A DNA stretch of 64,000 bases from Pseudorasbora parva (taxonomy: Eukaryota; Chordata; Actinopteri; Cypriniformes; Gobionidae), in assembly GCF_024679245.1 (NCBI RefSeq), contig NC_090188.1, forward strand, positions 37,044,992 to 37,108,991. The letters are read 5' to 3'. A program made the position numbers and the translations under genes. Position 1 is the stretch's first letter; the number at the start of each line of letters is the position of its first letter. Shown here in pieces: positions 24,273 to 36,500 of this stretch. The notes under the pieces were generated by a model. The model made no database searches. It was not told the origin of the DNA and worked only from the letters and a program-made list of their open reading frames with translations.

Positions 24273-24940
24273 AGCACGTTTACATGCACACCAGTAAGCA
24301 GGTTACTCACAAATATCAGCTTATTGAAATAACCAGTTTTCCCCGTTTACATGCAAACCAGTAAACTGACAACGCAAGTAAATCGCGTTTACATGACTTT
24401 ATTAATAAACCGGGTTATTTCCTTGTAGTGAGGTCAAAAATAATAATATCCGTATCTGACTCTGAGTATTCCTAATGTTACGTCAGTTGTGATGTTAAAT
24501 AAAGCGTGCACCGTGTCAGCGGGAGGTTTACGGCTCATATTATCTCTCATCAGTTCCAGATGTAGCGTTCTGACTGAACCTCTTCTACTTCAGCTACAAG
24601 AGATGAGAACAAATCTTTACAATATTCTGGGTCTTAAAAGAGTCTGTGTTTGTTATATATGTCCTTATTTCATGCAAAACGCTAGCTCGCTCTGTCCGGA
24701 TGCATTTAAATCTGCTGTAAGTTTGCGTTTTTGTCACTTATCACACATGCGCACTTCAGTAAGGCAACAGAAAGCAGGTTAATGCGTTTACATGTAGCGC
24801 AAAATCGGGGTAAGAGGCAAAAAACTACCTGTCCCGACCGGTTTATTCTTATGCCGTTTACGACCCGATCAAAGAAAACGGGTTACCACGTTTACATGAC
24901 CATGTTCATAATCGGCTTAAGAACATGCATTAAACGCGCC
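24273..24940. mobile_element. Foldback element with recurrent CGTTTACATG
   Basis: The ends GAGCACGTTTACATGCA and (complement) GGGCGCGTTTAATGCATG are inverted. The decamer CGTTTACATG occurs in direct orientation at 24277, 24344, 24386, 24785 and 24889, with spaced ACCAGTAA copies. No transposase frame is present. Confidence 0.55.
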
Positions 24941-24962
24941 CAGTGTTTTTCCACTTAGTGTT

Positions 24963-25829
24963 AAATGGTTATTCACCCAGACATGAAAATTACCCCACAA
25001 TTTACTCACCTTCAAGCCATCCTAGGTGTATATGAAATTCTTCTTTCAGATGAATACAATCAGTTATATTTTAAAAAGTTGAAGTTCTACTTCTTTCCAC
25101 TCCCTTTCGAGCGAGTATAGGTGTGTATGTATGTATTATGTATTTATGTATATTTTCATTTATTGTTATTGTGTTTTTTATATAATATTTTATTTAATTG
25201 TTTATTCTATTTTTTGCTCGAAATAAACGTCAATCAATCAATAAAAAAATATCCTGGCTCTCCCCTAGCTTTATAATGGCAGCACAAAATTTGAAGCTCA
25301 AAAAAGTGCATCTATCCATTACGAAAGTGCTCCACACTGCTCCGGGGGTCAATAAAGGCCTTGGGAAGTGAATTGATAGGTTTGTGTAAGAAAAATATCC
25401 ATATTTAACACGTTACAGAGTAAAATATCTAGCTCCTGCCAGACCACCTTCTGTTTTCAACTTACGCAGAAAGTGTAACGGCTCCCGCAGTTCAAAATGC
25501 TTATGCTACATCCGACATCATAGTTACACCAGTTCTGCTTTTTTCATAAACTGAATGGAGAAGGCCGTCTGCCACAAGCTAGACATTTTACTTTATGATG
25601 TTTTAAATATGGACATTTTTCTTACACAAACCCTTCGCTTCGCTTTAGAAGGCCTTTATTAACCACCTGGAGCTGTGTGGATTACTTTTAAAATGAAAGC
25701 CAGGATTTTTTTAATATAACTTGTATTCGTCTGAAAGAAGAATGTCATACACCTATGTGTGTGTGTGTGTGTGTGTGGGGGGGGGTAGAGATCATGGGGT
25801 AATTTCATTTTTGGGTGAACTATCCCTTT
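24963..25829. mobile_element. Foldback transposon (GGTTATTCACCC family, full length)
   Basis: Left AATGGTTATTCACCCAGACA and right TTTTTGGGTGAACTATCCC are inverted. Inner arms also pair: ATATGAAATTCTTCTTTCAG with CTGAAAGAAGAATGTCATA. A (TG)n and G-run lies at 25755-25789. The right half of a sibling copy is at 47890-48293. Confidence 0.65.
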
Positions 25830-25889
25830 TATGCCTTCAAATAGTTAATGAGTAGTTGAAAAATGTTTCCCAGTTGATTTGAGTTTAAT

Positions 25890-26340
25890 GTGAGGCCAAA
25901 TATTCACTATAGAGACTCTTAGGCCAAAACATGAGCCTGCCTGATGGACCCTTTCTCAAGCCACTTCTTGGTTGTCTTTGCAGTTGGGGCAGCAATATTG
26001 TATTGTTGAAAAATATCATCTGATCATTCATCTTTAGATAACTTTTCATTTGTGGGAAGCAAGCCATTCTGCAATTTTCTCCTGCACTCAAAAGCATTAA
26101 AGCAATTTTACAGTGACGTAGCTCACCAATACCACACAATTCGTCCATGCTTCACTGTGATAGAGATGCATTTACTATATATTTCACTAGATTTTCAAAG
26201 ACACCGCTCTGGAGCATCACCATGCAACTCGTGTTTCACTGTGATTCATCACTCCACACACAACTTCCCATATTCTGCCAAAAACTTCCTTCAGACAGCA
26301 ATGGCTTTTTAAGTTTTGCTAATTTCCTGCCATATAATTT
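25890..26340 (-). pseudogene. Tc1/mariner transposase remnant
   Basis: Minus-strand frames give scattered transposase signatures: an ELHGDAPERC and ITVKHGRIV part (26110-26230), then DDIFQQYNIAAPTAKTTKKWLEKG (about 25945-26015). Here a Tyr stands where Tc1 enzymes have the second catalytic Asp (FQQDN). Several stops and frame changes are present and no terminal repeats were found. This is an old, non-functional relic. Confidence 0.6.
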
Positions 26341-29040
26341 GTGGTTAAGGCAATTAAAAGCTTAGTGTTTAGCCATTTTGGGCGTGGCACAATTTTTTAT
26401 TTTTGCCCTGGCGTGTCCACTTCATTCTTGCATTTCATTTACACAATCATATAAGCTAATCCAAAACCTTACGCAGGGAAGTCAACATATGAACGCCATA
26501 TCCGTCTCTACACATTAAACGGTAAAGTATTTTAACGTCGAAAAAATTACACACGTCACCTTTAAAACCCAGTGCTTTTTTTCCAGACTTTTACAACCAG
26601 CCATAAAGTACAGTTTTATGTACTTTCCAACAGCTCCAGATCAACATACACGAATGCAAATGAGAGAGAACCAGCGGGGAACGTAGATCACAACCGTCAT
26701 GTGCGAGTGTGTGCGTCATTGGAGAGATGGAGGCTGGAGTACTAATCACTGGAACGCAGACAGTTAACAGCCTGAGAGTCATCAGGAATGACCCATCTGA
26801 AAACTCCATTACCCAGCTGGCTCGCTGCTCCACCAGGAGCCTGTAGGGAGTAGATGTTGTTTTAGCATTGAATATAAATGTAGCGCTGGGTGGCTCAAAA
26901 ATGCTTCTGTGATCCAGGCGTCTATTTCAAAAGTCCAGCATTACGGCTTTGATCCGGCAGCTAGCCTGAGATCTGAGCGCATGCCTGCAGGTGCACCGCG
27001 GAGATCTGTGAAATCAGAGGAGAAGCAGGAGGGGTGCGGCTCACTTCCACATCCACAGATCCAAAAAAGGGAAAGCTCAAGAGAGCGCTCTCACATTTCC
27101 CAGCTATCTTCCTGCAGTGCAATCAGAATCCTTTAAGAGCACCGCATCATATATTTACAGAGCTGGACGGAGATGCCTTACCTGGAGGCCTCCGGTGGAG
27201 CAGGCAGGAGTTAAATATTAATTGTGAGTGATTCATCGCCTGAAGCCTGGACAGGCCTGCAGCTCAGCTCCAGCTGTTGGTTGGCCCTGGTCTCCTTCCA
27301 GGCCTGGCAGCCATAGCTTGGCTCGGGCAGCAGAAGCCACACATCAGGGTGTCAGTTGGAGCCAGCAGACTGTGTCACCCATGCTGGGGAGGCAATGAGG
27401 CAAGGAAGCCTCCGCCACATGTGCGGGGGGATCCGAGGGTTAATGCTGGGACCGGATCAACTTCAGAGCGGGTGAATCTCAACAAAACTGTCAGGAACTT
27501 GTCTAAGTCACATTTCACAGCAGAAAAGAAAAAGTATGGTACCTACTGAAATACAGTAATTTTACTGTATTATGTAAACAATCAATGTAAAGATTTGTAA
27601 CGAATGTAAAGTAAGGCATGAACATTTTCAATTGCACTATTTCAATAATTTACAATATACTTAAAAAAATTAAAAATGTATAAATTGGGGATATATATGA
27701 TGGAATAATTGATTATGGCTAAGAATAGTTTTTTTGGGCAGATTTTTTTTTTTTCTATCTATGTATTTAAATGCATTAATGAACTGTTTTTAACCATTTG
27801 TTGTCAAAAAAAATATAGCAACACAATTTTTACTGTTAAATCAGAAATACAGTAAAAACAGTAATATTGTGAACAATTTACAATAACCATTGTTTTTTTA
27901 AATATATTGTAAACTGTAATTTATTCCAGTGATGCAAAGCTGAATTTTAAGCATCATTACTCCAGTCACATGACCATTAAAATTTTACATATAATTTTTT
28001 TAAGAAATACCAGATTGCATAATGAGCTGCTTTGCACTGCTGCAATTAACTGGAAACAGATGAAACCACAAATTATATTCACATGTATACTATTTTCTGT
28101 TAAACTTAAATGTATTTTATATTGGCATTAAGGAAACAATAATTTGATTTTAACATCATAATATTTCTTATTTCTTTCTTTTAATTGTGGGGTAATGTGA
28201 CCTGGACATGTTCTTCACATCTTATGCTGATTGAATGAAAAGATCTGTGTGTGTCATAAACGAGTTTACTTTTGTTAAGCTTGCTTAACAAAGGACCACA
28301 TATTAATCATCTTGACAAGGTTTCAATCACAAAAACTTCCCAAGTCTAATGTCTGATGCACCTGATATGAACGGATTCAAGGCTGGAATGAATAAGTGAT
28401 CATATAGCGCAGGCCCTGAGGGTGAACACCGAGTCTATCCTCCGTCTTGTTGGGTCACGTGATGTGCAGGATGGATCTGTGACAGAGGGAGCAGCCAGAC
28501 GGTAAGCCCACAGCTGTTCCTTTGGCCTGGACTCAAGACTTAATGTAGCTTGCCCGATTCTTCCACTTGGAGAGAACCAGCCGCATAGCAAAAACACAGT
28601 GCTGGATAAGAAGAGAATGAGAGCAACACTATATAGTACACCGAAATGTTTCAAGACATGTAACACACAACATTTTACAAAATAATTCTGTCCTTCAAAG
28701 TGAGCTGGACATTTGACGTACCATTACGCAAACAATCTTTCCTTTCCTGAAACAATCCAAGAGTTCTGTTTTCACCCTGCCCATACTACACATGTAGATA
28801 ATAGTTATCTAGTTACAAAGAATATAGCGAAAGTACAATTCCTGCACTAATTTTCATTAAATGATAACTGAATATTTATTTTTATTTACTGATAATGTTC
28901 TTCATATATATTTTCTCAGTTACACTTTAGAATATGGTCCAAATCCACCTAATAACTAACTATTAACTACAATTTTGCCTCAATAAACTCATAATTACTG
29001 TTTATTAATAGTTAGTAAGGTACCTGTTTAGTTTAGGGTA
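26341..29040. other. Unique sequence, no gene recognised
   Basis: 26,900-27,500 is relatively GC-rich and unique-looking, but its ORFs (26909-27136, 27277-27549) have no domain features and no matching splice sites that I trust. 27,540-28,260 is AT-rich. Confidence 0.3.
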
Positions 29041-29216
29041 CAGTGCATCCAGAAAGTATTCACACCGCTTCATATTTTCCACATTTTGTTATGTTACAGC
29101 CTTAATCCAAAATGGATTAAATTCATAATTTTCCAGAAAATTTTACAAACTAACTAATAATGACAACGTAAAATAAGTTTGTTTGAAATCTTTGCACATT
29201 TATTTAAACTAAAAGC
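29041..29216 (+). mobile_element. Tc1-type transposon end fragment
   Basis: After TA at 29039-29040 the sequence CAGTGCATCCAGAAAGTATT and the following CACATTTTGTTATGTTACAG match the typical terminal repeat of a common fish Tc1 family, recognised from memory. No transposase follows; this is a truncated end. Confidence 0.6.
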
Positions 29217-29499
29217 TTTATGAGATTATGATGGGTGCACAGCTTTTACGTTAAATTACTTGAAACGGTTTCATGGACGTACAGAAAAAATCTATTTATA
29301 CTTTTATGCGGGCGGGAGCGGGACAGAATCTCACGCAGGTCTCTACCTGGGACGTCATTCTCTACCCTCCTCCTCATTCCTTTTTTAAAGTTAGACATCA
29401 ACCTTTTTATTATTCTTCAATTAATTTATTATAAACAATATATCATGAAAAATATATATATACAATTATAAAAGGAAAACCTGTTTTTCCATAATTTTT

Positions 29500-30075
29500 T
29501 GGAAAAATTTGTATAGGGTCACTAATGACCCGAGGTGTGTGACATTGTGCACAACAATAATTGAATCTCTGATGACTGGATAAGTGTAATTCACTCGTGT
29601 CTGATACACAATGATGAAGTGACGTTTCACTCATAGTTACCGCAGGCAGAAAACAAAAGAACAGAAAGAATTATCAGCAAAACTTGAAATGGCTCAGCGA
29701 TTCACTGTAGAACATGTTCTGAACGCAATTAAATATTAGTGTCAGTCACTTGATGGTGGATCTGGTGAAGAAGCTGTCAGCGATCTAAATATCGATTTTG
29801 AAGATGTGGAAAGGGATAGATTTGAGAATATGTTTGAGATGGCGAATATGAGCCAGATGCTGAATGAACTGGGAAATGAGCTCTGATGAGGACAGTGATG
29901 ATGATGATGGTGGTGGTATAAAACATCTGCTCAAACTGAACCCTTCCAAGCTCCAAAAGGTAACAAAAAATGCTTTATTTTATTCTTCTTTAATAGTTAC
30001 TCTGATATAGATGCGGGTCACTAAAGACCCGAAAATGTAATAATGATTAGTGAAACAGTCACGCATTTAAGGGTT
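29500..30075 (+). mobile_element. PiggyBac-like transposon remnant
   Basis: Two copies of a motif near GGGTCACTAATGACCCGA (29516) and GGGTCACTAAAGACCCGA (30016) bracket a short coding-like piece. From ATG 29689 it reads MAQRFTVEHVLNAIKY, then an in-frame TAG, then an acidic stretch (DLNIDFEDVERDRFENMFEMANMSQML). This resembles the acidic N-terminus of piggyBac-type transposases. The rest of the enzyme is absent. The assignment is tentative. Confidence 0.35.
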
Positions 30076-32184
30076 AAAGAGCTCGAGCATTTAAAGTGGC
30101 AGACGACAAAACTGCCACGCATTTATAATAAACAGAACGTTATCGTGCATTTGGAGTAGACACAGTTATCGTTATATTTATCGCTCTTGGTGTGAACGGG
30201 CCTTAAAAATGAACTCATAACCAACTTATTATTCTGGTCACCAGATCAATGCATTTTACCCCTCCACCACATAACCAGACCCATAAAACAAAGAGGAAAG
30301 ACATTTGCAGCCTGACAGTCCCATTCACAAGAGCAAAATGACACACTTTACTGAACGCCAAACCTGTCTCTTCTCTCTCTAACACCTTTCTCTGGCTCGT
30401 CCGGTCAGCTCATTCTTACCTCCCGCCAGGCTGAGATAGAGAGAGGAGGGAAAATATAATACAGCATCTTACATTATCAAAAAAAAAGAGCCAGGTCATG
30501 AATAATTGAGGAGATCACTTTCGTCTGAGACCGGAGTGAGAGTGCTCTCCTTGGCTTGTACCTCTCCACACAGTCTGGAGGCTAATTCACTGGGGATCGT
30601 AATTTATGGACAATTGAAGCAGCAGAAACATCTCTTGGAAGGCGACTGGGGGATCCATAGCAACAATCCTTCTGGGGCATATTAATCCCCTGCTTTATGT
30701 AGTGCTAAGTGTACAATAGTAATCAGTAGTGGAGCACAGGCCGCTGATCATTAAGGGAAAAAGCTATATAAAGAATTCATAATGGGATTAGCCTGCGGCG
30801 AGTGGAGTGCGAGAAAAAGGGAGACCGGGAGAGAGAGAGAGAGAGAGGGAGAGCGTGGACCAAATTAAATCACCCATCAAATTGCACCAAGGAATTTTAA
30901 TTTACAGGTTAATGTTGAATTGTGTAACTAATCACAGCTAACATTTTCAGTGAACCAGTAAAAGAAAAAAAAAGAAAAAAACATAGCCATTTTACTAGCT
31001 TACACTACAGAACTGCACATTCTAATTTGAGAACGCTCTCATTCTGCAGGCTGGCCTTTCAGAGGCCATCAACTGTCCATCCTCACTGATACATGTGCTA
31101 TTCATTTCTTTCTAGAATAGTATGCTTGCTGGAGGTCAGCCATTTAGAAATACATCTATAAAATGCAACTATGTATATAAAAAAAAAAAGTTTATTTTGT
31201 GATTGCAAGCTTTGGATGGTTGCAAGGACATTGCTATTTGGTTGCTAGGGAGTTCTGGGACTAGGTGGTTTCTTCCTAGTCTAAGGGTCAGTAGCTGTTT
31301 CCATTCAAAGTCACGAATTAATGAATTAAATCATTCTGGTAATAGACTATGGCTCAGGCGTTTCAGATTTAGCAAACCAACATTGAGATGCTGTGCAATG
31401 TGATAGGTCAGCTGGTTAGTCCAGTTATCCAATCACATCCACTGTTAAGGTAGTCACATGAGAGGCTATTGGATATTATTGTTCTAATTGGAGGTATTTA
31501 TTTGGTTCCAAAACAGTTTATGCTCGTCTTCTTATTGGATAAAAAATGTATTCAACTCCATTTTTTATGAACATTTCTAGAATTTTAATGACATGTTACT
31601 AATTTAATTAAAATAATCGACAACAAAATTTCTATAAATGTTTTCATATTTTGGTGAATAAAATAAACAATATAAGGTGATACATCTGATATCTCAACAC
31701 CAAACAGAGAAAAAAAAGCCTCATAAAAAATAAAATGGTAACACTTTAATTTTAAGAGTCCATAATTATACGGTAGTTAAGCATTAACATGCTGGTAGTG
31801 AATGATTAACTGAACATATAGTAAAAGAATATTAGCCATTATTTATGTGGTAGTTAAGCTTTTACAAACCAGTAATTATTAATTAACTGAATCTACATTA
31901 AGAACATAGCATCACTTAAAACTTATCCAACATTTGAAGGATTAAACATCTGAGTGATAAATAAGCAGAAATAAACCAATAATTAATGGTTAACTCAATG
32001 TACAGTAAATGCCTTTTTAAGGTAACACTATGTCTCACTCTGCCCAAGAAAATCCAAATGTTTTTTGATATGAAACCAAGTCTAATCTTTACATAAAAAA
32101 AAAAAAAGTTTTAATACAAAATTCAAACAACAAATAGTGTTTTGGCATACATATATATGTTTTTGTAATATATATATATATATA
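30076..32184. other. Unique sequence; 30480-30930 possibly conserved noncoding
   Basis: 30480-30930 contains many TAAT-core motifs (GGCTAATTCACTG, CCAAATTAAATCACC) and a GA repeat (30825-30850) without repeat signatures. It is a candidate regulatory block by inference. At 31735 GGTAACACTTTAATTTTAAG resembles a dispersed MITE end. No exon was recognised. Confidence 0.25.
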
Positions 32185-33458
32185 TGTAGCCCGGAATGTG
32201 AATTACTAATAACACCGGACACAGGATGAATAATATAAACGGGGTTCTTTTATTCCAGACTGCACTTGTAGTAGTGCAGCGTTAATTATGCAAATATGGG
32301 GAAGAGTAGAGTAGAACAGCTCAAGCAAGTGAACAGTTGTTGAAATCAATAAAGTTTGTTTCTCAACCCGCAAGTTTGTTTCTTTAGTGCTCAGTCATCA
32401 TAAAATATTAATCACAAAATTTGCCAACATAAACAACGGTAGCAGCCACATTCTGGAAAACAAATGCAAACATTATTACAGCGTTTTCCTGTATGGAAAC
32501 CAAACAAGGCTGCATAAGTTACATGAAAAATGCATTCAAATGAAATAAGAGGTTACTTTTGATTATTACTGACACCTTTCAAAAGTCGTTACACAATTTA
32601 GCATTCAATCAACCCAACATCAGTAAATAAACACTCTTACAACTCCAAAAACAGATTTAAGAATTCAAACTTACTGTTTATCACCACTCTAGCTCATGTA
32701 AACATTAATGAGGCATCTGATGAGCTTGATTTTCCTCTGCACACAGTAAAAGCAAACATTTTACACTTTGCATTAACATTTTGAATATGACATTATAACA
32801 TCACATTCATTCTGCTCTTCTCAATGTAACACATGTGCATGTCGATTGATAACAGTTACACATTTTAGAAACAATAACATTAAACAACACTCACTGATGT
32901 TCAAGGCTCACACCGGAAACACACCCAGAGGGCCTACGGAGCACTTTTTCTCCCCTCTTGAATAAACAAAGTGATTCTGAGTAACACGGTATCATGTGGA
33001 AATACACACAAATATAAACAGATTCAATATTATAATAAATTGTTTATATCTCTACACTTACGCTTCTTTGAAAGACAATGTTGTTTTTATACGACAACAC
33101 GATGCGTCCCAACAGAAATCGGTGTTAACCGGACAAGTACACGGCCATTTTAGACAACAAAACACTGAGAAACTGTGTTTAACTCAGAAAGTATATATTT
33201 CTCAATATTTTCCGTTTAGTGAGCATTATTAGCGCTAATTCCTGACCGCATGCTCACCATCCAAAACCGCATTGAAATAACACTGCTCTCATACCACTCT
33301 CGCGGCACTTCCAGATGGCCAATGTCACGTTTTCTTAAAGGGCCAGCACAAGATTAATTCAACGTAAGAGAAAAGGCATTAAAACATGTTATACGTGTTA
33401 TTTACTAGAAGCAGGACTCAATAACCAGTTTTGTGATTAAACTTTTCACTTGGTTACA
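32185..33458 (-). repeat. 3' LTR of the intact Gypsy element
   Basis: 1,274 bp; in element sense it starts TGTAACCAAG and ends GGGCTACA. An element-sense AATAAA polyadenylation signal lies at 32249-32254, about 65 bp from the outer end. Confidence 0.95.
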
Positions 33459-33469
33459 CTCTCCCCTGC
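33459..33469 (-). promoter_or_regulatory. Polypurine tract
   Basis: In element sense GCAGGGGAGAG directly precedes the 3' LTR. This is the expected plus-strand priming site. Confidence 0.85.
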
Positions 33470-33500
33470 TGTTAGTCAACGTCCTCGGTGACTACTAACG

Positions 33501-36500
33501 CTAATCATCTTTTCCTCCTTGAAGTTTCCCGGTGGTATAAAGAACCATTCCAGCCAGCACTTGGGAAAGCACATCAGGACTGAAAGATACTGCATTGCAC
33601 ACAGATTTTGGTAATCGGTCTGGATTACTATGCACTCCTGCATTTGTTCTCTGTGTTCGGCGCACCACAGGACATGGTACTTCTGATTTAACATGTCCTT
33701 TTCTCTCTTTTCTAGGAGCAGGCACGGGTTTAACAACAGGATCCTCAACAGGTAAGTGAACACATTCAGTTTCTGGCTCAACAGGCCCTGGCATCACTCC
33801 CAGCGTATCCATAGATATCTCCTGACTCTCTGATCCTGAGAAACCATGATTCCCATCAGGTCCTTCTGTCTGAACATCAACATAGTCTTTAACCCCATCA
33901 ACTGGCCGTTCTGTACGCTCAGATGTTGGAACCATTGCCACTCTCTCCCCAGGACACAGAACTTCCTCCACCAGAACACACTCTGCCTCCAGCGAGGGCA
34001 CGTCGGACTCAGAAACTGAGGTAGGTTCCACCTCCACAGGGAGTTTCCGACACCTTGGCATGGGTATAGGGGCTGGATTATTGCAGGGTCTGAGGTTGGA
34101 TCTGTGCACTCTCTTAACTGTACCTCCTTCCACAGGCTCCACGGTGTATGTGGTCCCCTGAACCTCCGACACTCTGTACACGGTGGAAGACCATGCATCC
34201 TGAATCTTTTTTCTTCCTAGTGGTCGGTTTCGCAGGTACACGTGCTGTCCAATTTCTACTGCTGGACAGTATACTTGCTCCTCATGCTGTTTTGCTCGTT
34301 CCACAGCCTTCCTTTCAGCATATGCCTTAGCTCGAAAATGAGCATCTCTTAAACGCTCCTGGTGTACTTTTAACCAGTCAAGTTTATCATCTGTTTCAGG
34401 TTCCTGTCCCAACAGAGCGTCAACTGGCAGATGCGGCTGAACTCCGAACAACAGATAGTACGGTGAGTAACCTGTAGATGAGTGTGGAGTCACATTATAG
34501 GCATAGACGAGCTCTGATAAATGTTCCGGCCACCTGCGCTTCTTTTCAGGAGGGAGAGACTTCAAGAGGTCATGAATTGTTCTGTTGAACCTCTCACATT
34601 GAGGGTTTCCCTGGGGGTGGTGTGGCGTTGTACGGGTCTTCTTGACTCCATACAATTTGCAGAGCTCTGCAATCACAGCACTTTCAAAGTTCCTGCCCTG
34701 ATCAGAGTGCAAGCGTTGGGGCACTCCATACTTCAGGAACCATTCTCTGAGAAGGACCTTAGCCGTTGTCTCCGCCTTCTGATCACGGGTGGGAAATGCT
34801 TGACTGAACTTCGTAAACACGTCAGTTACTACTAGAACATTTTCTCGTCCATCTGTGGCTGGCTCAAGGGTCGTAAAGTCAACTGCTACAACCTCCAATG
34901 GTCGGGAAGCCAAGAATGAAGCCCAAGGGGCCTTAATCTTCGGTTGAGGCATCTTTGCTAACACACAACGCTGACATCGCTTCACCCACTGCTCCACATC
35001 CTCGTACATTCCACCCCAGAAACATCTCTGTCTCAACAGGCACATGGTCCTCTCTATCCCTTGATGACCCATCTGATCATGGACATTCTTCAAGACCTTC
35101 TCTGTCAAACAGGTAGGTAACAACAACTGGTGGCATTTTCCGATGTGGACGTCGTCAATCACACGGTACAACAGACCATCTTTTTCTTGAATCTTTTGCC
35201 ATTGCTTCAGCAGGGAACGCACAGATCTGGACAAGCCCAACCTCTCTTGCTTGGTAGGTTTCCTTTTCCAGCTCCAGAACTTCTTGAACACCTTGAGTGT
35301 TGGATCAGACTCCTGAAACTGACAAAGTTCTGCCTTTGAATATCCCGGCAAAGTGGGAGTATTCTCACACACAGCATCATCATCTTCTTCTGCTAAAGAT
35401 GCCTGTAACTGTCTGACTGTGCTGCACTCAACTCCTGCTGTTAACAGGTCTGGTTCAAGAGCTGTTCCCGTCTTGAGCGAGTTACAGATCGCCACACATC
35501 CATCATACTCTGCGTCTTCATTTTCTGAATCTGGTTCTTCAGAACCGGATCTCCTCGAGAGAGCATCTGCAGCAGTGTTGCATCGTCCTGGGCGATACTT
35601 GACTTCAAAATCAAACACAGCGAGTTGAGCAGCCCAACGTTGTTCAATTGCTCCTAACTTGGCAGTCGTGAGGTGGCAGAGTGGATTATTGTCCGTTATG
35701 ATGGTGAATCTGGACCCCAGCAGATAACTTCGGAACTTTTCAGTGACCGCCCACTTCAGTGCCAACAGCTCCAGCTTCATGCTGCTGTAATTTTTTTTGC
35801 TTTTCTCAGCCCCCCTCAACCTCCTACTGGCATACGCGATTACAGTCTTCCTACCCTTCTGATGCTGATACAAGACTGCTCCTAGCCCAAGGTTGCTCGC
35901 ATCAGTCTCAACCACAAAGGGAAGCGTGAAATCAGCATACCCCAACGTTGGTGCACTTGTCAGCTTGTCTTTGAGGCTCTCAAACGCTGTTTGACAATGG
36001 AAAGTCCAAGAACTCTTATATAGCTGAGCTGCCTTGACTTGACTTGTCTCTCTCATGCACACATTAACTACATCATGCAACGGTCCAGCTATCTGGGAGA
36101 ACCCTTCGATGAATCTTCTATAATAACTACAAAACCCCAAGAACGATCGAAGCTCCTTGAGTGTACTGGGGACTGGCCACTCCCGGATTGCACTTACTTT
36201 ATCCGAGTCCGTACTCACACCGTCGGATGACACTTGATGGCCAAGAAATCTTACTTCCGGCTGCAGGAAATGACACTTCTCTGTTTTGATCTTTAATCCA
36301 GTGTCCCTCAATCTCTTAAACACGGTCTCAAGTCGTACCAAGTGCTCGTGAAAGGTGGATGAGTACACCAACAAGTCATCTAAGTAGATGAGCACAATCT
36401 GGAACACAAAGTCACTCATGATTGCCTGCATGAGCCGTTGGAAAGTGGCGGGTGCGTTACATAACCCGAAGGGCATCCGTCGGTATTCGTAGAGACCAAA

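Noticed and set aside
32971..33232. ORFs that also appear at 40102-40363
   Set aside because: Identical because they lie in the two LTRs; they have no conserved domain and are not a gene duplication.
33476..33781. ORF near the pol end as a possible envelope or accessory gene
   Set aside because: It overlaps pol on the same strand in another frame and has no signal peptide or membrane features. No envelope space exists between pol and the polypurine tract.
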